Of a stretch of 64,000 nucleotides of DNA, positions 42,932 to 53,126 are shown piece after piece (position 1 is the first letter of the stretch; each line of letters begins with the position of its first letter). The stretch is from Acidobacteriota bacterium (GTDB lineage Bacteria; Acidobacteriota; Terriglobia; Bryobacterales; Bryobacteraceae), in the NCBI GenBank assembly GCA_029776225.1, contig JAKOTR010000033.1, positions 1 through 64,000 of the forward strand. The letters are read 5' to 3'. Made by a program: the position numbers and the translations under genes. The notes beneath the pieces are model-generated. The model saw only the letters and a program-made list of their open reading frames with translations, searched no databases and was not told the DNA's origin.

Positions 42932-43924
42932 TTATGCGACGTCGGCGGCCTGCGTGGTTCGGAGGCGGCCCGAGGGAGCCAGCGGTGGCGCGAACAGCCT
43001 TTGCGCTCCGCTGCGATACTCGCGCAGCAGATGGTAGGTCAGTAGTAACTGGGTAAGCGCCAGGGGATCGCTGTGGCGCGTCTCCCCGCGGTCCTGGTAA
43101 CTTCCGAACTGGTCGGCCGGGATCCGGCTTACTCCAGGCAACTGCCGCCAGATCATCTCTTCCAGGTGCGCAGTCTGCTCGGGCGTCACACTGCCGTCGA
43201 TTTCCAGGATGTCGACCGGGCGGCCGGTGTCGCGGGCGAGCGCCAGGCGGATGGCGGAGCTTTCGATCCCGCCGGAACCGCCCGACAGGTCGGGATGGGG
43301 GATGGTCGGCCGCAGAATCAGCCGCACGTCCAGGCGCCCGTCGGCCTCCTCCGGAGGCACTCCGGGCGGCGGGCAAAATTGAACCACGATGTCGGCATAC
43401 TGCCGCTGCGGGCGAATGTAGTCGCGCGAATCGGCTTCCCGCTTTTCCAGCTCGGCGAGCACCTGCTCAACGGAGTAGCCGCGCCTGGCCGTATCGCGGC
43501 GGATCTTCCACACTCTGCGGAGATCCTCGGGCGGCTGCAAGTAAACTTTGACGTCGTAAAACTGCCGCATCGCGGGCGTGTAAAATCCGAGCAGCCCTTC
43601 AACAATCACAAACTCGGCCGGGTTCACATAGGCGGGCCGGAGAAGGCTCCCGGTCGTGTGGTCGTAAACCGGCTTGAGGATCGGCTGCCCGTAATGGAGG
43701 CGCTCCAGGTGCAGTTCGAGAATGTCGAGATAGTTGCAGTCCGGATGAAGCGCGGTGATGTTCATCTCGGCGCGCTGCCGGCGGTCGAACTTGTGATAGT
43801 CGTCCGTGCAGACGCGAGTGACGCACTCGGGGCCGAGCAGGTTGGTTAATCCCTGCGTCAGCGTGCTCTTTCCGGCGGCGCTGTCACCCATAATTCCCAG
43901 CAGGACCGGTCTTCGTCCCGTCAT
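42932..43924 (-). CDS. prk: phosphoribulokinase, class II-like
   Basis: A 330-residue kinase making ribulose 1,5-bisphosphate, the RuBisCO substrate. The P-loop is GDSAAGKST (residues 13-21), followed by CTDDYHKFDRRQR, LKPVYDHTTGS and FVIVEGLLGFY. These strings match the cyanobacterial/plant class, not the roughly 290-residue proteobacterial class with a GSSGAGT-type loop. Ala replaces the redox Cys of the chloroplast P-loop, so thioredoxin control at that site is unlikely. ATG 43924 is used; AGGAG lies at 43936-43940, and GTG 43936 is an unlikely alternative. It follows cbbX by 33 bases. Confidence 0.92.
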   Translation of the reverse strand: MTGRRPVLLGIMGDSAAGKSTLTQGLTNLLGPECVTRVCTDDYHKFDRRQRAEMNITALHPDCNYLDILELHLERLHYGQPILKPVYDHTTGSLLRPAYVNPAEFVIVEGLLGFYTPAMRQFYDVKVYLQPPEDLRRVWKIRRDTARRGYSVEQVLAELEKREADSRDYIRPQRQYADIVVQFCPPPGVPPEEADGRLDVRLILRPTIPHPDLSGGSGGIESSAIRLALARDTGRPVDILEIDGSVTPEQTAHLEEMIWRQLPGVSRIPADQFGSYQDRGETRHSDPLALTQLLLTYHLLREYRSGAQRLFAPPLAPSGRLRTTQAADVA

Positions 43925-43957
43925 AGACAAGAACACTCCTTGCGATACGGCGTTCCC

Positions 43958-44851
43958 TCACGGCTTCGCGCCGGCCTGAAACACTCTGCTCTGGCGAATG
44001 TCGGCCGCGTCAAACCGCAACAGCTCCTCTCTACTGACAAGCCCTCCCCGGCGCACCAGGCGGCTGGCCTGCCGCAGCTTCATGCGGTCGATCGCGTTGC
44101 GGACGCTTCGCGCGTTGGCGAAATGAGGCTGCGCAATCCGCAATTCCAGGTACTCCCGGAACGCCGCTTTCGACTCTTCGTCGAACGTGTACATCTGCCG
44201 GCGGGCCATGAGTTTTGCGATCTCCATCAGTTCGTCGACCGTGTAATCCGGGAAATCCAAATGGTGCGCGATGCGCGAGTGGAGACCGGGATTGGAGTGA
44301 AAAAACGCGTCCATCCGCTCCTTGTAGCCGGCCAGGATCACGACGAGGTTGTCCCGCTGGTTCTCCATGAACTGGAGCAGCATCTCGATCGCTTCCTGGC
44401 CGTAGTCGCGTTCGTTTTCGGCGCGGTACAGATAATAGGCCTCATCGAGAAACAGCACGCCGCCCGCGGCCTTTTGTAACACCTCTTTCGTTTTCGGCGC
44501 GGTGTGGCCCACATACTGGCCGACCAGGTCGCCGCGGCCCGCCACAAGCAGGTGCGGGCGCCGGACGTACCCGAGGCGGTGCAAAATTTCTGCCATGCGC
44601 AGCGCCACGCTGGTCTTGCCAGTGCCCGGCCGCCCGGTGAAGCACATGTGCAGCGAAGGCGGCGCCGCTGTTAGCCCCACCCGCTCCCGCAGGCGCTCCA
44701 CCAGTAGAAGCGCGGCGATCTGCCTGAGCCGGAGCTTCACCGGCGCCAGCCCGATGAGCTCGCGGTCAAGTTCCCCCAACACCTCTTCGACCTTGGACTC
44801 CCTGAGCACGGCATCCAGATCCACGGCGGCGGATTGCTGCCCGCTGGTCAT
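43958..44851 (-). CDS. cbbX: RuBisCO activase CbbX (AAA+)
   Basis: A 297-residue AAA+ ATPase that remodels inhibited red-type RuBisCO by pulling on the large-subunit C-terminus. Walker A is GRPGTGKT (residues 73-80), Walker [12 protein letters not shown], with [21 protein letters not shown] and a FPDYT string typical of Cbb[12 protein letters not shown] is the pore-loop region. Its start overlaps the cbbS stop by four bases. CbbX accompanies only red-type form I enzymes, which agrees with the RuBisCO encoded here. Confidence 0.96.
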   Translation of the reverse strand: MTSGQQSAAVDLDAVLRESKVEEVLGELDRELIGLAPVKLRLRQIAALLLVERLRERVGLTAAPPSLHMCFTGRPGTGKTSVALRMAEILHRLGYVRRPHLLVAGRGDLVGQYVGHTAPKTKEVLQKAAGGVLFLDEAYYLYRAENERDYGQEAIEMLLQFMENQRDNLVVILAGYKERMDAFFHSNPGLHSRIAHHLDFPDYTVDELMEIAKLMARRQMYTFDEESKAAFREYLELRIAQPHFANARSVRNAIDRMKLRQASRLVRRGGLVSREELLRFDAADIRQSRVFQAGAKP

Positions 44852-45273
44852 GATTTGCCGTACCTTTCACCTTCTGGTTGATCCGCCGCGTAGGGGTGAA
44901 TCGTGTAGCGTATCGTGCGCCCCTCCGCTTCCTGCCGGTCGAGGCGGAAGCTCTGTTCGACGGCGGGCCGGTTGACGATGAACGACAGAGCGACGGTCTC
45001 CCGCCCGCGCGTGGAGTCGTAAGCGTTCACCTTGATGTATTCGTTCGGGTGTGCCTTCCGGCAGGCCTCAATCTCGGTCATGATTGTCTCCGGATCGGCC
45101 GTATCGAACATCGGCGCATTCCACATTTCCCAATACGAGTTGCGTGGGTGCGGGCAATCCGTGTACTCGACGTTGATCGCCCAGCCATTGTTCAGGCAAT
45201 ATCCGATCTGCATCCGGATCTGTTCGTCCGTCAGGTCGGGAAGAAACGAAAATGTTCCTTGAGTAAGTCGCAT
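44848..45273 (-). CDS. cbbS: RuBisCO small subunit, red-type form I
   Basis: A 141-residue small subunit: [19 protein letters not shown], then [22 protein letters not shown] and [20 protein letters not shown]. The C-terminal extension ([19 protein letters not shown] to the end) is the hairpin tail specific to red-type small subunits, which fills the central solvent channel. ATG 45273 was chosen, as the protein begins exactly at the conserved MRLTQG; the frame is open further upstream without similarity. It lies 11 bases after cbbL and overlaps cbbX by four. Confidence 0.96.
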   Translation of the reverse strand: MRLTQGTFSFLPDLTDEQIRMQIGYCLNNGWAINVEYTDCPHPRNSYWEMWNAPMFDTADPETIMTEIEACRKAHPNEYIKVNAYDSTRGRETVALSFIVNRPAVEQSFRLDRQEAEGRTIRYTIHPYAADQPEGERYGKS

Positions 45274-45284
45274 ATCTGCTCTTC

Positions 45285-46901
<1,617 letters not shown>

Positions 46902-46975
46902 TCAGGTTTTTTCCGGTCCCGGTTTACCGGTTTCGCGGCGTTCATCAGGTAAAATAGGCACTAGGGGATGCACAT

Positions 46976-46991
46976 CGCAGGCCAACCTGCG
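46976..46991 (+). other. small perfect hairpin in the 5' region of the transcarboxylase gene
   Basis: CGCAGG 46976-46981 and CCTGCG 46986-46991 form a six-base-pair stem with a CCAA loop, 29 bases before the ATG at 47021. It is not a recognised riboswitch and may be incidental. Confidence 0.3.
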
Positions 46992-47020
46992 TATCGCATC
47001 AGAGAGGGCTGGCTGGATCA

Positions 47021-48511
47021 ATGTCTCGCCTGATTAATGTCACCGAACTCATTTTGCGCGATGCCCACCAGAGTCTCCTGGCGACTCGCATGGCGCTCGA
47101 GGATCTCGTGCCTGCGTGCGAAATCCTGGACAAAGCCGGTTACTGGTCCATCGAGTGCTGGGGTGGGGCTACTTACGACGCGTGTATCCGGTTTCTGAAC
47201 GAGGACCCGTGGGAGCGCCTGAGGACGTTCCGCCGGTTAATGCCGAACAGCCGCCTCCAGATGCTGCTCCGCGGCCAGAATCTTCTCGGTTACCGGCACT
47301 ACGGGGACGAGGTTGTCGAGCGTTTCGTTCAGAAATCGGCCGAAAACGGCATCGACGTATTCCGGATATTCGATGCGCTGAACGATATGCGCAACGTGCG
47401 CACGGCCATGGAGGCCGTCCGCAGGAGCGGAAAGCATGCCCAGGGCAGCATCTGCTACACGATCAGTCCGGAGCACACCACCGGACACTTCGTGGAACTC
47501 GCATCGCAGCTTGCCGACATGGGCGCCAATTCGATCTGCATCAAGGACATGGCGGGGTTGCTGAAACCCGCGGCGGCGTACGAACTGGTAAGCGCGATCA
47601 AGGAAGCGCTCGGGCCGGAAATGCCGGTGCACGTGCATACTCACGCCACCACCGGCGTGACCATGGTGAGCCTGATGAAGGCCGTGGAGGCGGGCGCGGA
47701 CGCCGTGGACACCTCCATCAGCAGCCTCAGCCTGGGGCCGGGGCATAATCCCACGGAATCCTTCGTCGAGATGCTCGAGGGGACGGGATACCGGACCAAC
47801 CTCGACATGAAGCGAATTCTGGAGGTCAAGTATTACTTCAACCAGGTGAAACCGCGTTACTCCAGGTTCCTGACCGGCTTCACCGGCGTCGAGACGGAAA
47901 TCTTCGAGAGCCAGATCCCGGGCGGCATGATCTCCAACATGGAGAACCAATTGAAGCAGCAGGGCGCGGGAGACCGGATCCGCGAAGTCCTCGAAGAGAT
48001 TCCGCGCGTGCGCAAGGACGCCGGCTATCCTCCCCTGGTCACGCCGTCCAGCCAGATCGTCGGTACGCAGGCCGTGTTCAACGTGCTGATGGGACGCTAC
48101 AAAGTAATCACCGGTGAGTTCGCCGATCTGATGCTGGGCTACTACGGCGCAACGATCGGCGCAAAGAACCCGGAGGTTGAAGACATCGCGATCAAGCAGG
48201 CGAAAAAGCAGCCCATCACGGTGCGGCCCGCGGACCTGATCCCACCGGAGTGGGACCAGTTGCGCGCCGAGGCCATCGCGATCCCCGCTTGCAACGGAAC
48301 GGACGAGGACGTACTCACTTACGCGATGTTCCCGCAGGTCGCGCCTAAGTTCTTCGCGACGCGGGCGCAAGGTCCGAAGAACCTGAGTAAGGAGCCGGTT
48401 CCAACGGAGACCCCCGCGGCTGGTCCGCGCAAGGGTATCACCGAGCCGGTGACTTACATGATTACTTACGAAGGAAAGTCCCATAAAGTAACTGTTGCCC
48501 CGGCTGCATGA
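47021..48511 (+). CDS. methylmalonyl-CoA carboxytransferase 5S-type subunit (pyruvate/oxaloacetate carboxyltransferase)
   Basis: A 496-residue TIM-barrel carboxyltransferase that moves CO2 between oxaloacetate/pyruvate and biotin. RDAHQSLLATR (Asp14) and HVHTHATTG (His206, His208) bind the metal, Lys175 in CIKDMAG is the carbamylated lysine, and QIPGGMISNMENQL begins the C-terminal domain. It resembles the transcarboxylase 5S subunit and OadA/PycB cores; there is no fused biotin domain, because the biotin carrier is a separate gene at 50466. It starts the nine-gene propionate cluster and is divergent from cbbL. Confidence 0.92.
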   Translation: MSRLINVTELILRDAHQSLLATRMALEDLVPACEILDKAGYWSIECWGGATYDACIRFLNEDPWERLRTFRRLMPNSRLQMLLRGQNLLGYRHYGDEVVERFVQKSAENGIDVFRIFDALNDMRNVRTAMEAVRRSGKHAQGSICYTISPEHTTGHFVELASQLADMGANSICIKDMAGLLKPAAAYELVSAIKEALGPEMPVHVHTHATTGVTMVSLMKAVEAGADAVDTSISSLSLGPGHNPTESFVEMLEGTGYRTNLDMKRILEVKYYFNQVKPRYSRFLTGFTGVETEIFESQIPGGMISNMENQLKQQGAGDRIREVLEEIPRVRKDAGYPPLVTPSSQIVGTQAVFNVLMGRYKVITGEFADLMLGYYGATIGAKNPEVEDIAIKQAKKQPITVRPADLIPPEWDQLRAEAIAIPACNGTDEDVLTYAMFPQVAPKFFATRAQGPKNLSKEPVPTETPAAGPRKGITEPVTYMITYEGKSHKVTVAPAA

Positions 48512-48539
48512 CGGCCGCGGCCCGGAGGACAAACCGCCC

Positions 48540-50084
48540 ATGCCGATGGAGGAAAAAGTTGCCGCGCTGAGGCGCACTCGCGAACGTTTGCTGGAAGGCG
48601 GGGGGGCGAAGCGCCTGGAAAAGCAGCGGGCCAGCGGAAAGCTTACGGCGCGCGAGAGAATCGAGCGGCTGGTAGATCCAGGGAGTTTCCAGGAGATCGG
48701 GCTGTTTGCCACGCACCGCGCGACACTGTTCGGGATGGCCGGGAAGGAGCTGCCGGCGGACGGCGTGGTGACTGGCGTCGCCACGGTAGACGGCCGTATG
48801 ATTCACCTGGCGAGCCAGGATTTTACCGTGGCGGGCGGGTCGGCCGGCGAGGTCCACAGCGACAAGGTCGCCGAGATGATGCGGTACTCGCTGAAGACCG
48901 GGTCGCCGTTCATCTTCATCAACGATTCCGGCGGCGCGCGCGTGCAGGAAGGTATCGACAGCCTGGCCGGATACGGGCGCGTATTCTACACCAACGTAAT
49001 GCTCTCCGGAGTCGTGCCCCAGATATCCTTGATTTGCGGGCCATGCGCCGGCGGAGCCGCGTACAGCCCGGCGCTGACGGACTTCATCATCCAGACCAAG
49101 GCCGCGCAGATGTTCATCACCGGCCCGTCGGTGATCAAGCAGGTCACCGGCGAGGCGGTGACGCCCGAGCAACTCGGCGGCCCGGCCGCACAAATGACGT
49201 ACTCCGGCGTGGTGCATTTCACCGCCGAGGACGACGAAGACGCGATCTTCATCTGCAAACGCCTGCTCAGCTTCCTGCCTTCGAACAACCTCGAAGATCC
49301 TCCGCGCCTGCCGTTCGAAGAAGAGCCGCATGAGGATCCCTCGCTTGCCGAAGTCGTGCCGGACGATCCGAAAACCGCGTACGACATGCACGAAGTCATC
49401 ACGCGGGTGCTCGACTTCGGGGATTTCATGGAGGTGCAGCCGGCGTTTGCGGAAAACGCGATCGTTGGTTTCGGGCGGCTGATGGGGCGGCCGGTCGGGG
49501 TGGTCGCGAACCAGCCCGCGGTGCTGGCCGGGGCGCTCGACATCAATGCGTCGGATAAATGCGCGCGCTTCATCAGGTTCTGCAACGCATTCAACATTCC
49601 GCTGCTTACCTTCGTAGACGTTCCCGGATTTCTGCCGGGAGTACAGCAGGAATACGGTGGCATCATCCGGCACGGAGCGAAGTTGCTGTTTGCCTACTCG
49701 GCGGCAACCGTGCCCAAGCTCACGGTAGTGATCCGCAAGGCATACGGCGGAGCTTACCTGGCCATGTGTGCGAAAGACTTGGGCGCGGACCGCGCTGTGG
49801 CCTGGCCCACCGCCGAGATCGCCGTGATGGGCGCCGAGGGCGCGGTGGAAGTGGTATTCCGGAAGGAGCTGGCCGAAGCCGCCGACCGGGAAGCAAAGCG
49901 CAAGGAGCTGATCGAGCATTACAGGGCGGCGTTCGCGAACCCCTATGTGGCGGGCGCGCGACGCCTCGTGGACGACATCATAGAACCGGCGCAGACGCGG
50001 CCGTATCTTGCGGCCGCGCTCGAGGCGCTGCACACGAAACGCGAGTTGAGGCCGCCCAAGAAGCACGGCCTGATACCGTTGTAG
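48540..50084 (+). CDS. methylmalonyl-CoA carboxyltransferase 12S subunit
   Basis: A 514-residue carboxyltransferase of the PccB/MmdA type with two crotonase-like halves. KQRASGKLTARERIERLVDPGSF opens the family. The oxyanion segments are GGARVQEGIDSLAGYG, LICGPCAGGAAYSPALTDF and the C-terminal KAYGGAYLAM. It carboxylates propionyl-CoA (reverse: decarboxylates methylmalonyl-CoA) using biotin on the 1.3S carrier. ATG 48540 was chosen because GGAGG at 48524-48528 precedes it; 28 bases separate it from the 5S stop. With 5S and 1.3S genes adjacent and no biotin carboxylase gene, transcarboxylase is favoured over propionyl-CoA carboxylase. Confidence 0.93.
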   Translation: MPMEEKVAALRRTRERLLEGGGAKRLEKQRASGKLTARERIERLVDPGSFQEIGLFATHRATLFGMAGKELPADGVVTGVATVDGRMIHLASQDFTVAGGSAGEVHSDKVAEMMRYSLKTGSPFIFINDSGGARVQEGIDSLAGYGRVFYTNVMLSGVVPQISLICGPCAGGAAYSPALTDFIIQTKAAQMFITGPSVIKQVTGEAVTPEQLGGPAAQMTYSGVVHFTAEDDEDAIFICKRLLSFLPSNNLEDPPRLPFEEEPHEDPSLAEVVPDDPKTAYDMHEVITRVLDFGDFMEVQPAFAENAIVGFGRLMGRPVGVVANQPAVLAGALDINASDKCARFIRFCNAFNIPLLTFVDVPGFLPGVQQEYGGIIRHGAKLLFAYSAATVPKLTVVIRKAYGGAYLAMCAKDLGADRAVAWPTAEIAVMGAEGAVEVVFRKELAEAADREAKRKELIEHYRAAFANPYVAGARRLVDDIIEPAQTRPYLAAALEALHTKRELRPPKKHGLIPL

Positions 50085-50093
50085 GAGGGAGCA

Positions 50094-50453
50094 TTGGAAC
50101 AGAAAACAAACCGCACACGGACAATGCCCGCGGCGCTTCTCGGGTCGGCCGCGGGCGCGCTCGCAGCGCTGTTCCTGGCGCGACGCAAGACTGCAGAGCC
50201 GCGCATCAAGGCGCATCCGCGCAGAGCGCCGGCTATTGCGCCCGCAGCGCCCGTGGAAGAAACCGCGCCGCCGGTTGAAGAGAATTCCGAGGAGATCAGC
50301 CCCGAGGTGCTGGCGGTGATCTCGGCTGCTGTCGCCGCGTATCTGGGGAAACCGGCTCGCGTGCGGTCGGTGCGGCAACTCCAGACCACTCCCAGCCTTT
50401 GGGCCCAGGCGGGGCGCGTGTCCATCCAGGGCTCACATCAGATCAGGTTATGA
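50094..50453 (+). CDS. small OadG-like membrane protein of the carboxyltransferase cluster
   Basis: A 119-residue protein with one membrane-type helix (PAALLGSAAGALAALFLARRK, residues about 11-31), a Pro/Ala/Glu-rich linker and a helical C-terminus (ISPEVLAVISAAVAAYLGKPARV). This architecture and the ISAAVAAYL string resemble the gamma/OadG subunit of sodium-pump decarboxylases. No OadB/MmdB membrane subunit is present, so it more likely tethers or assembles the transcarboxylase. TTG 50094 is the start: GGAGG at 50084-50088 is five bases upstream. ATG 50124 would remove ten residues. Confidence 0.7.
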   Translation: MEQKTNRTRTMPAALLGSAAGALAALFLARRKTAEPRIKAHPRRAPAIAPAAPVEETAPPVEENSEEISPEVLAVISAAVAAYLGKPARVRSVRQLQTTPSLWAQAGRVSIQGSHQIRL

Positions 50454-50465
50454 AGGGACTGGACT

Positions 50466-50864
50466 GTGCGGCTGAAAATCACGATTGACGGGAAGGCCTA
50501 TGAAGTCGACGTGGAGGTGAGCGAGGAGGAGCGGCGCGCGGGCGTTCCGGTGTATTATCCTCCGCGTCCGACGACGGCGCTCCGGAGTGCGCCGGCAACG
50601 CCTCCGCCACTTGGCGGCGGGACCGCTCCGGCGCACGACGTGGCCGATGAGAGCAAGGTCTGCCGCGCCCCGGTCGCCGGCATTGTGGTCCGGGTCAACA
50701 CCCATCCCGGCCAGCAGATCCAGGTGAACGACCCTCTGCTCGTGCTCGAAGCTATGAAGATGGAAACCAACATCACCTCGCCGGTTGCGGGTACGGTGAA
50801 GGCGGTCAATGCAAACCTCGGCGACGCCGTGAAGCCCGGGCAAGTGCTGGTCGAATTCGAATGA
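50466..50864 (+). CDS. biotin carboxyl carrier protein, transcarboxylase 1.3S subunit
   Basis: A 132-residue carrier with an N-terminal beta segment (MRLKITIDGKAYEVDVEV), a Pro-rich flexible linker (residues about 30-60) and a biotinyl domain whose biotin is attached to Lys98 in LEAMKMETN. The N-terminal strand and short length match the 1.3S subunit that docks 5S to 12S. GTG 50466 is the start. It ends nine bases before the epimerase gene. Confidence 0.93.
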   Translation: MRLKITIDGKAYEVDVEVSEEERRAGVPVYYPPRPTTALRSAPATPPPLGGGTAPAHDVADESKVCRAPVAGIVVRVNTHPGQQIQVNDPLLVLEAMKMETNITSPVAGTVKAVNANLGDAVKPGQVLVEFE

Positions 50865-50873
50865 GGTGAATCC

Positions 50874-51356
50874 ATGGGATCGGCAGAAGACATGGCCGCG
50901 GTTCCCGGCTTCTTGTGTATCGATCATGTCGCCATAGCGGTGAAGCCGGGCGAACTGGAAGCGCAGGTGAATGCCTATCGCAAGCTTGGGTTCCGGGAGG
51001 TCCATCGCGAGGAAGTGTACGGAGGCGACCAGGTGCGCGAGGTCCTGCTCGCGATCGGAAACGGGCCGAACCTGATCCAGTTGCTCGAGCCGCTTACCGC
51101 CGACAGCCCGGTCCAAAAATTGATCGACCGCAACGGCGGGCGCGGCGGATTCGCCCACATCGCATTCCGCGTGCGCAGCGCGCAGGCCGCATTCAATTAT
51201 ATGAAGGAAGCGGGTTTTCAAATCATAGACAAGGCTCCGCGCAAAGGCTCGCGCGGCACGACGGTATTCTTCGTCCATCCAAAGTCGCGTCAGGATGCGC
51301 CGTTCGGTTTTCTGATGGAAGTAGTGGAGGACCCGCATGCCGGACAGACTGCTTGA
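50874..51356 (+). CDS. mce: methylmalonyl-CoA epimerase
   Basis: A 160-residue vicinal-oxygen-chelate protein converting (S)- to (R)-methylmalonyl-CoA, needed between transcarboxylase and mutase. CIDHVAIAVKPGELEA starts the first module with the metal His, NLIQLLEP carries a metal-site residue and RGGFAHIAFRVRSAQAAF opens the second module. KGSRGTTVFFVHPK near the end is typical. The mutA frame starts 20 bases before this stop, so the genes are translationally coupled. Confidence 0.93.
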   Translation: MGSAEDMAAVPGFLCIDHVAIAVKPGELEAQVNAYRKLGFREVHREEVYGGDQVREVLLAIGNGPNLIQLLEPLTADSPVQKLIDRNGGRGGFAHIAFRVRSAQAAFNYMKEAGFQIIDKAPRKGSRGTTVFFVHPKSRQDAPFGFLMEVVEDPHAGQTA

Positions 51357-53124
51357 CGACTTCCCGCCCGTTACGACAGAGCAATGGATCGATGCCATCC
51401 GCCGGGACCTCAAGGGCGCGGACTACGAAAAAAAGCTCATCTGGCGCACCGAAGAAGGCATCGATGTAAAACCGTTCTACCGGAGCGAGGACATTCGGGA
51501 GCTGCCGAATCTCGATACCCTGCCGGGCGAATTCCCTTACCTGCGCGGGACGCGACTGTCGAACGCCTGGCGGATCAGAGAACGAATCTTTGCGGGCGAC
51601 GTGAAGTCGGCTAACGAGAGGGCGCGCAAAGCCGTGGCGGCGGGCGCCGAGGAGATCGCATTCGACTTGCGGAAAATCCGGGTCGAAACCGCCTCCGACT
51701 TGTTGTCGCTGGTGGATTCGCTCGACTGCCCGGTACACTTCGAGGCCGGCCCGGCCGGGCTGAACGTGCTCCGCCTGCTCGCCGAAGCCGCCGGGACGTG
51801 GCATGGCCTCGCGGGGTCGCTCGATTACGACCCGCACATGAACGGCATCGAAGCGTCCGACGTGGACGCGATGCTGGAGCTTGTCCGGAGCGTGACTTCC
51901 CGCGCGCCGACGTTCCGGCCCCTTTCGGTGAACGCGCACCGGTTCCGGGATTCCGGCGGAAGCATCGTGCAGGAACTCGGCTACGCGCTTGCGGCCGGCA
52001 TCGATTACCTGGGCGGGCTCACCTCCCGCGGATTCAGTGTCGACGACGCGGCGCGTTCGCTCGGCTTCAGCTTCGCCGCAGGGTCGAATTTCTTTTTTGA
52101 GATCGCCAAGCTGCGGGCCGCGCGGATGCTGTGGGCGCAGGCGGTGCAGTCGTTCGGGCCGTCGAAGACGGACTCGGCGAAAGCGGCGATTCACGTCCGC
52201 GGCTCGCGCTGGAACAAGACCATCTACGATCCGTACGTGAACATCGTGCGCAGCACGACGGAGGCGCTCTCGGCGGTCCTTGGCGGCTGCGATTCCCTGG
52301 AGACGCCCCCGTTCGATGAATGCTTCCGCTATCCGGACGACTTCAGCCGGCGGCTGGCGCGCAACACGCAAATCATCATGAAGAAGGAAGCGTGGCTCGA
52401 CCGTGTTGCCGACCCGGCCGGAGGTTCCTACTACGTGGAAGCGCTCACCGACTCGCTGGCGCGCGCGGCGTGGAAACTGATGCAGGAGGTCGAAAAATCC
52501 GGCGGGTTTTCCGAAAACTGGAAGCGCGGATCGATACAGGCCGAGATTGAAAAATCGCGGAAGGCGAAAGAGGACGCGGTGGCGCACAGGCGCACCGCCA
52601 TCATAGGCACGAATCAGCACCCGGACCCGCACGAGCGCATGCTCGACCGCATCGAGCGCAAGCCCGAGGATGCGATTTCGCCGCGCGCAGCCGAGGTGTT
52701 CGAGCGCCTGCGCCTGCGCACGGAACGGCATGCGGCACGCGGCGGGCGCGTCCCGTTCTTCTTGCTGGCCGAGTTCGGCGACCTGAAAATGCGCAGGGCG
52801 CGTTCGCAGTTCGCCGCCGGCTTCTTCGAATGCGCCGGGTTCAAAACCGAAACCGCGTCCTTCGCAAACGCGGAGGAAGCGGCAGCCGAAGCGGCAAAGC
52901 GCAAGCCGGACGCCGTCGTTCTGTGCAGTTCCGACGAAGAGTATCCGGCCGCCCTGCCCGTTGTGGTTGCAGGCGCCGGCGGCGTACCCGTGATCGTAGC
53001 GGGATACCCGAAGGAAACGGTTGAACAACTGCGCCGCGCGGGCGCGGCCGATTTCATACACATCCGCAGCAACGCGGCCGAAACCCTGGCGGCCTGGCAG
53101 GCAAGGCTGGGGATTGGGGAATAG
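51337..53124 (+). CDS. mutA: methylmalonyl-CoA mutase small subunit
   Basis: A 595-residue non-catalytic partner of the heterodimeric mutase. The TIM-barrel part contains PFYRSED near residue 50 and [33 protein letters not shown] aligns with the same helix in the large subunit. The C-terminal Rossmann domain lacks the DxHxxG cobalt-binding motif ([14 protein letters not shown] instead), as expected for the small chain. It overlaps mce by 20 bases and ends two bases before mutB. Confidence 0.93.
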   Translation: MPDRLLDDFPPVTTEQWIDAIRRDLKGADYEKKLIWRTEEGIDVKPFYRSEDIRELPNLDTLPGEFPYLRGTRLSNAWRIRERIFAGDVKSANERARKAVAAGAEEIAFDLRKIRVETASDLLSLVDSLDCPVHFEAGPAGLNVLRLLAEAAGTWHGLAGSLDYDPHMNGIEASDVDAMLELVRSVTSRAPTFRPLSVNAHRFRDSGGSIVQELGYALAAGIDYLGGLTSRGFSVDDAARSLGFSFAAGSNFFFEIAKLRAARMLWAQAVQSFGPSKTDSAKAAIHVRGSRWNKTIYDPYVNIVRSTTEALSAVLGGCDSLETPPFDECFRYPDDFSRRLARNTQIIMKKEAWLDRVADPAGGSYYVEALTDSLARAAWKLMQEVEKSGGFSENWKRGSIQAEIEKSRKAKEDAVAHRRTAIIGTNQHPDPHERMLDRIERKPEDAISPRAAEVFERLRLRTERHAARGGRVPFFLLAEFGDLKMRRARSQFAAGFFECAGFKTETASFANAEEAAAEAAKRKPDAVVLCSSDEEYPAALPVVVAGAGGVPVIVAGYPKETVEQLRRAGAADFIHIRSNAAETLAAWQARLGIGE

Positions 53125-53126
53125 CA

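Noticed and set aside
48540-50864. Propionyl-CoA carboxylase
   Set aside because: The 12S gene resembles PccB, but there is no biotin carboxylase subunit and a 5S subunit plus a separate 1.3S carrier are present, which indicates transcarboxylase.
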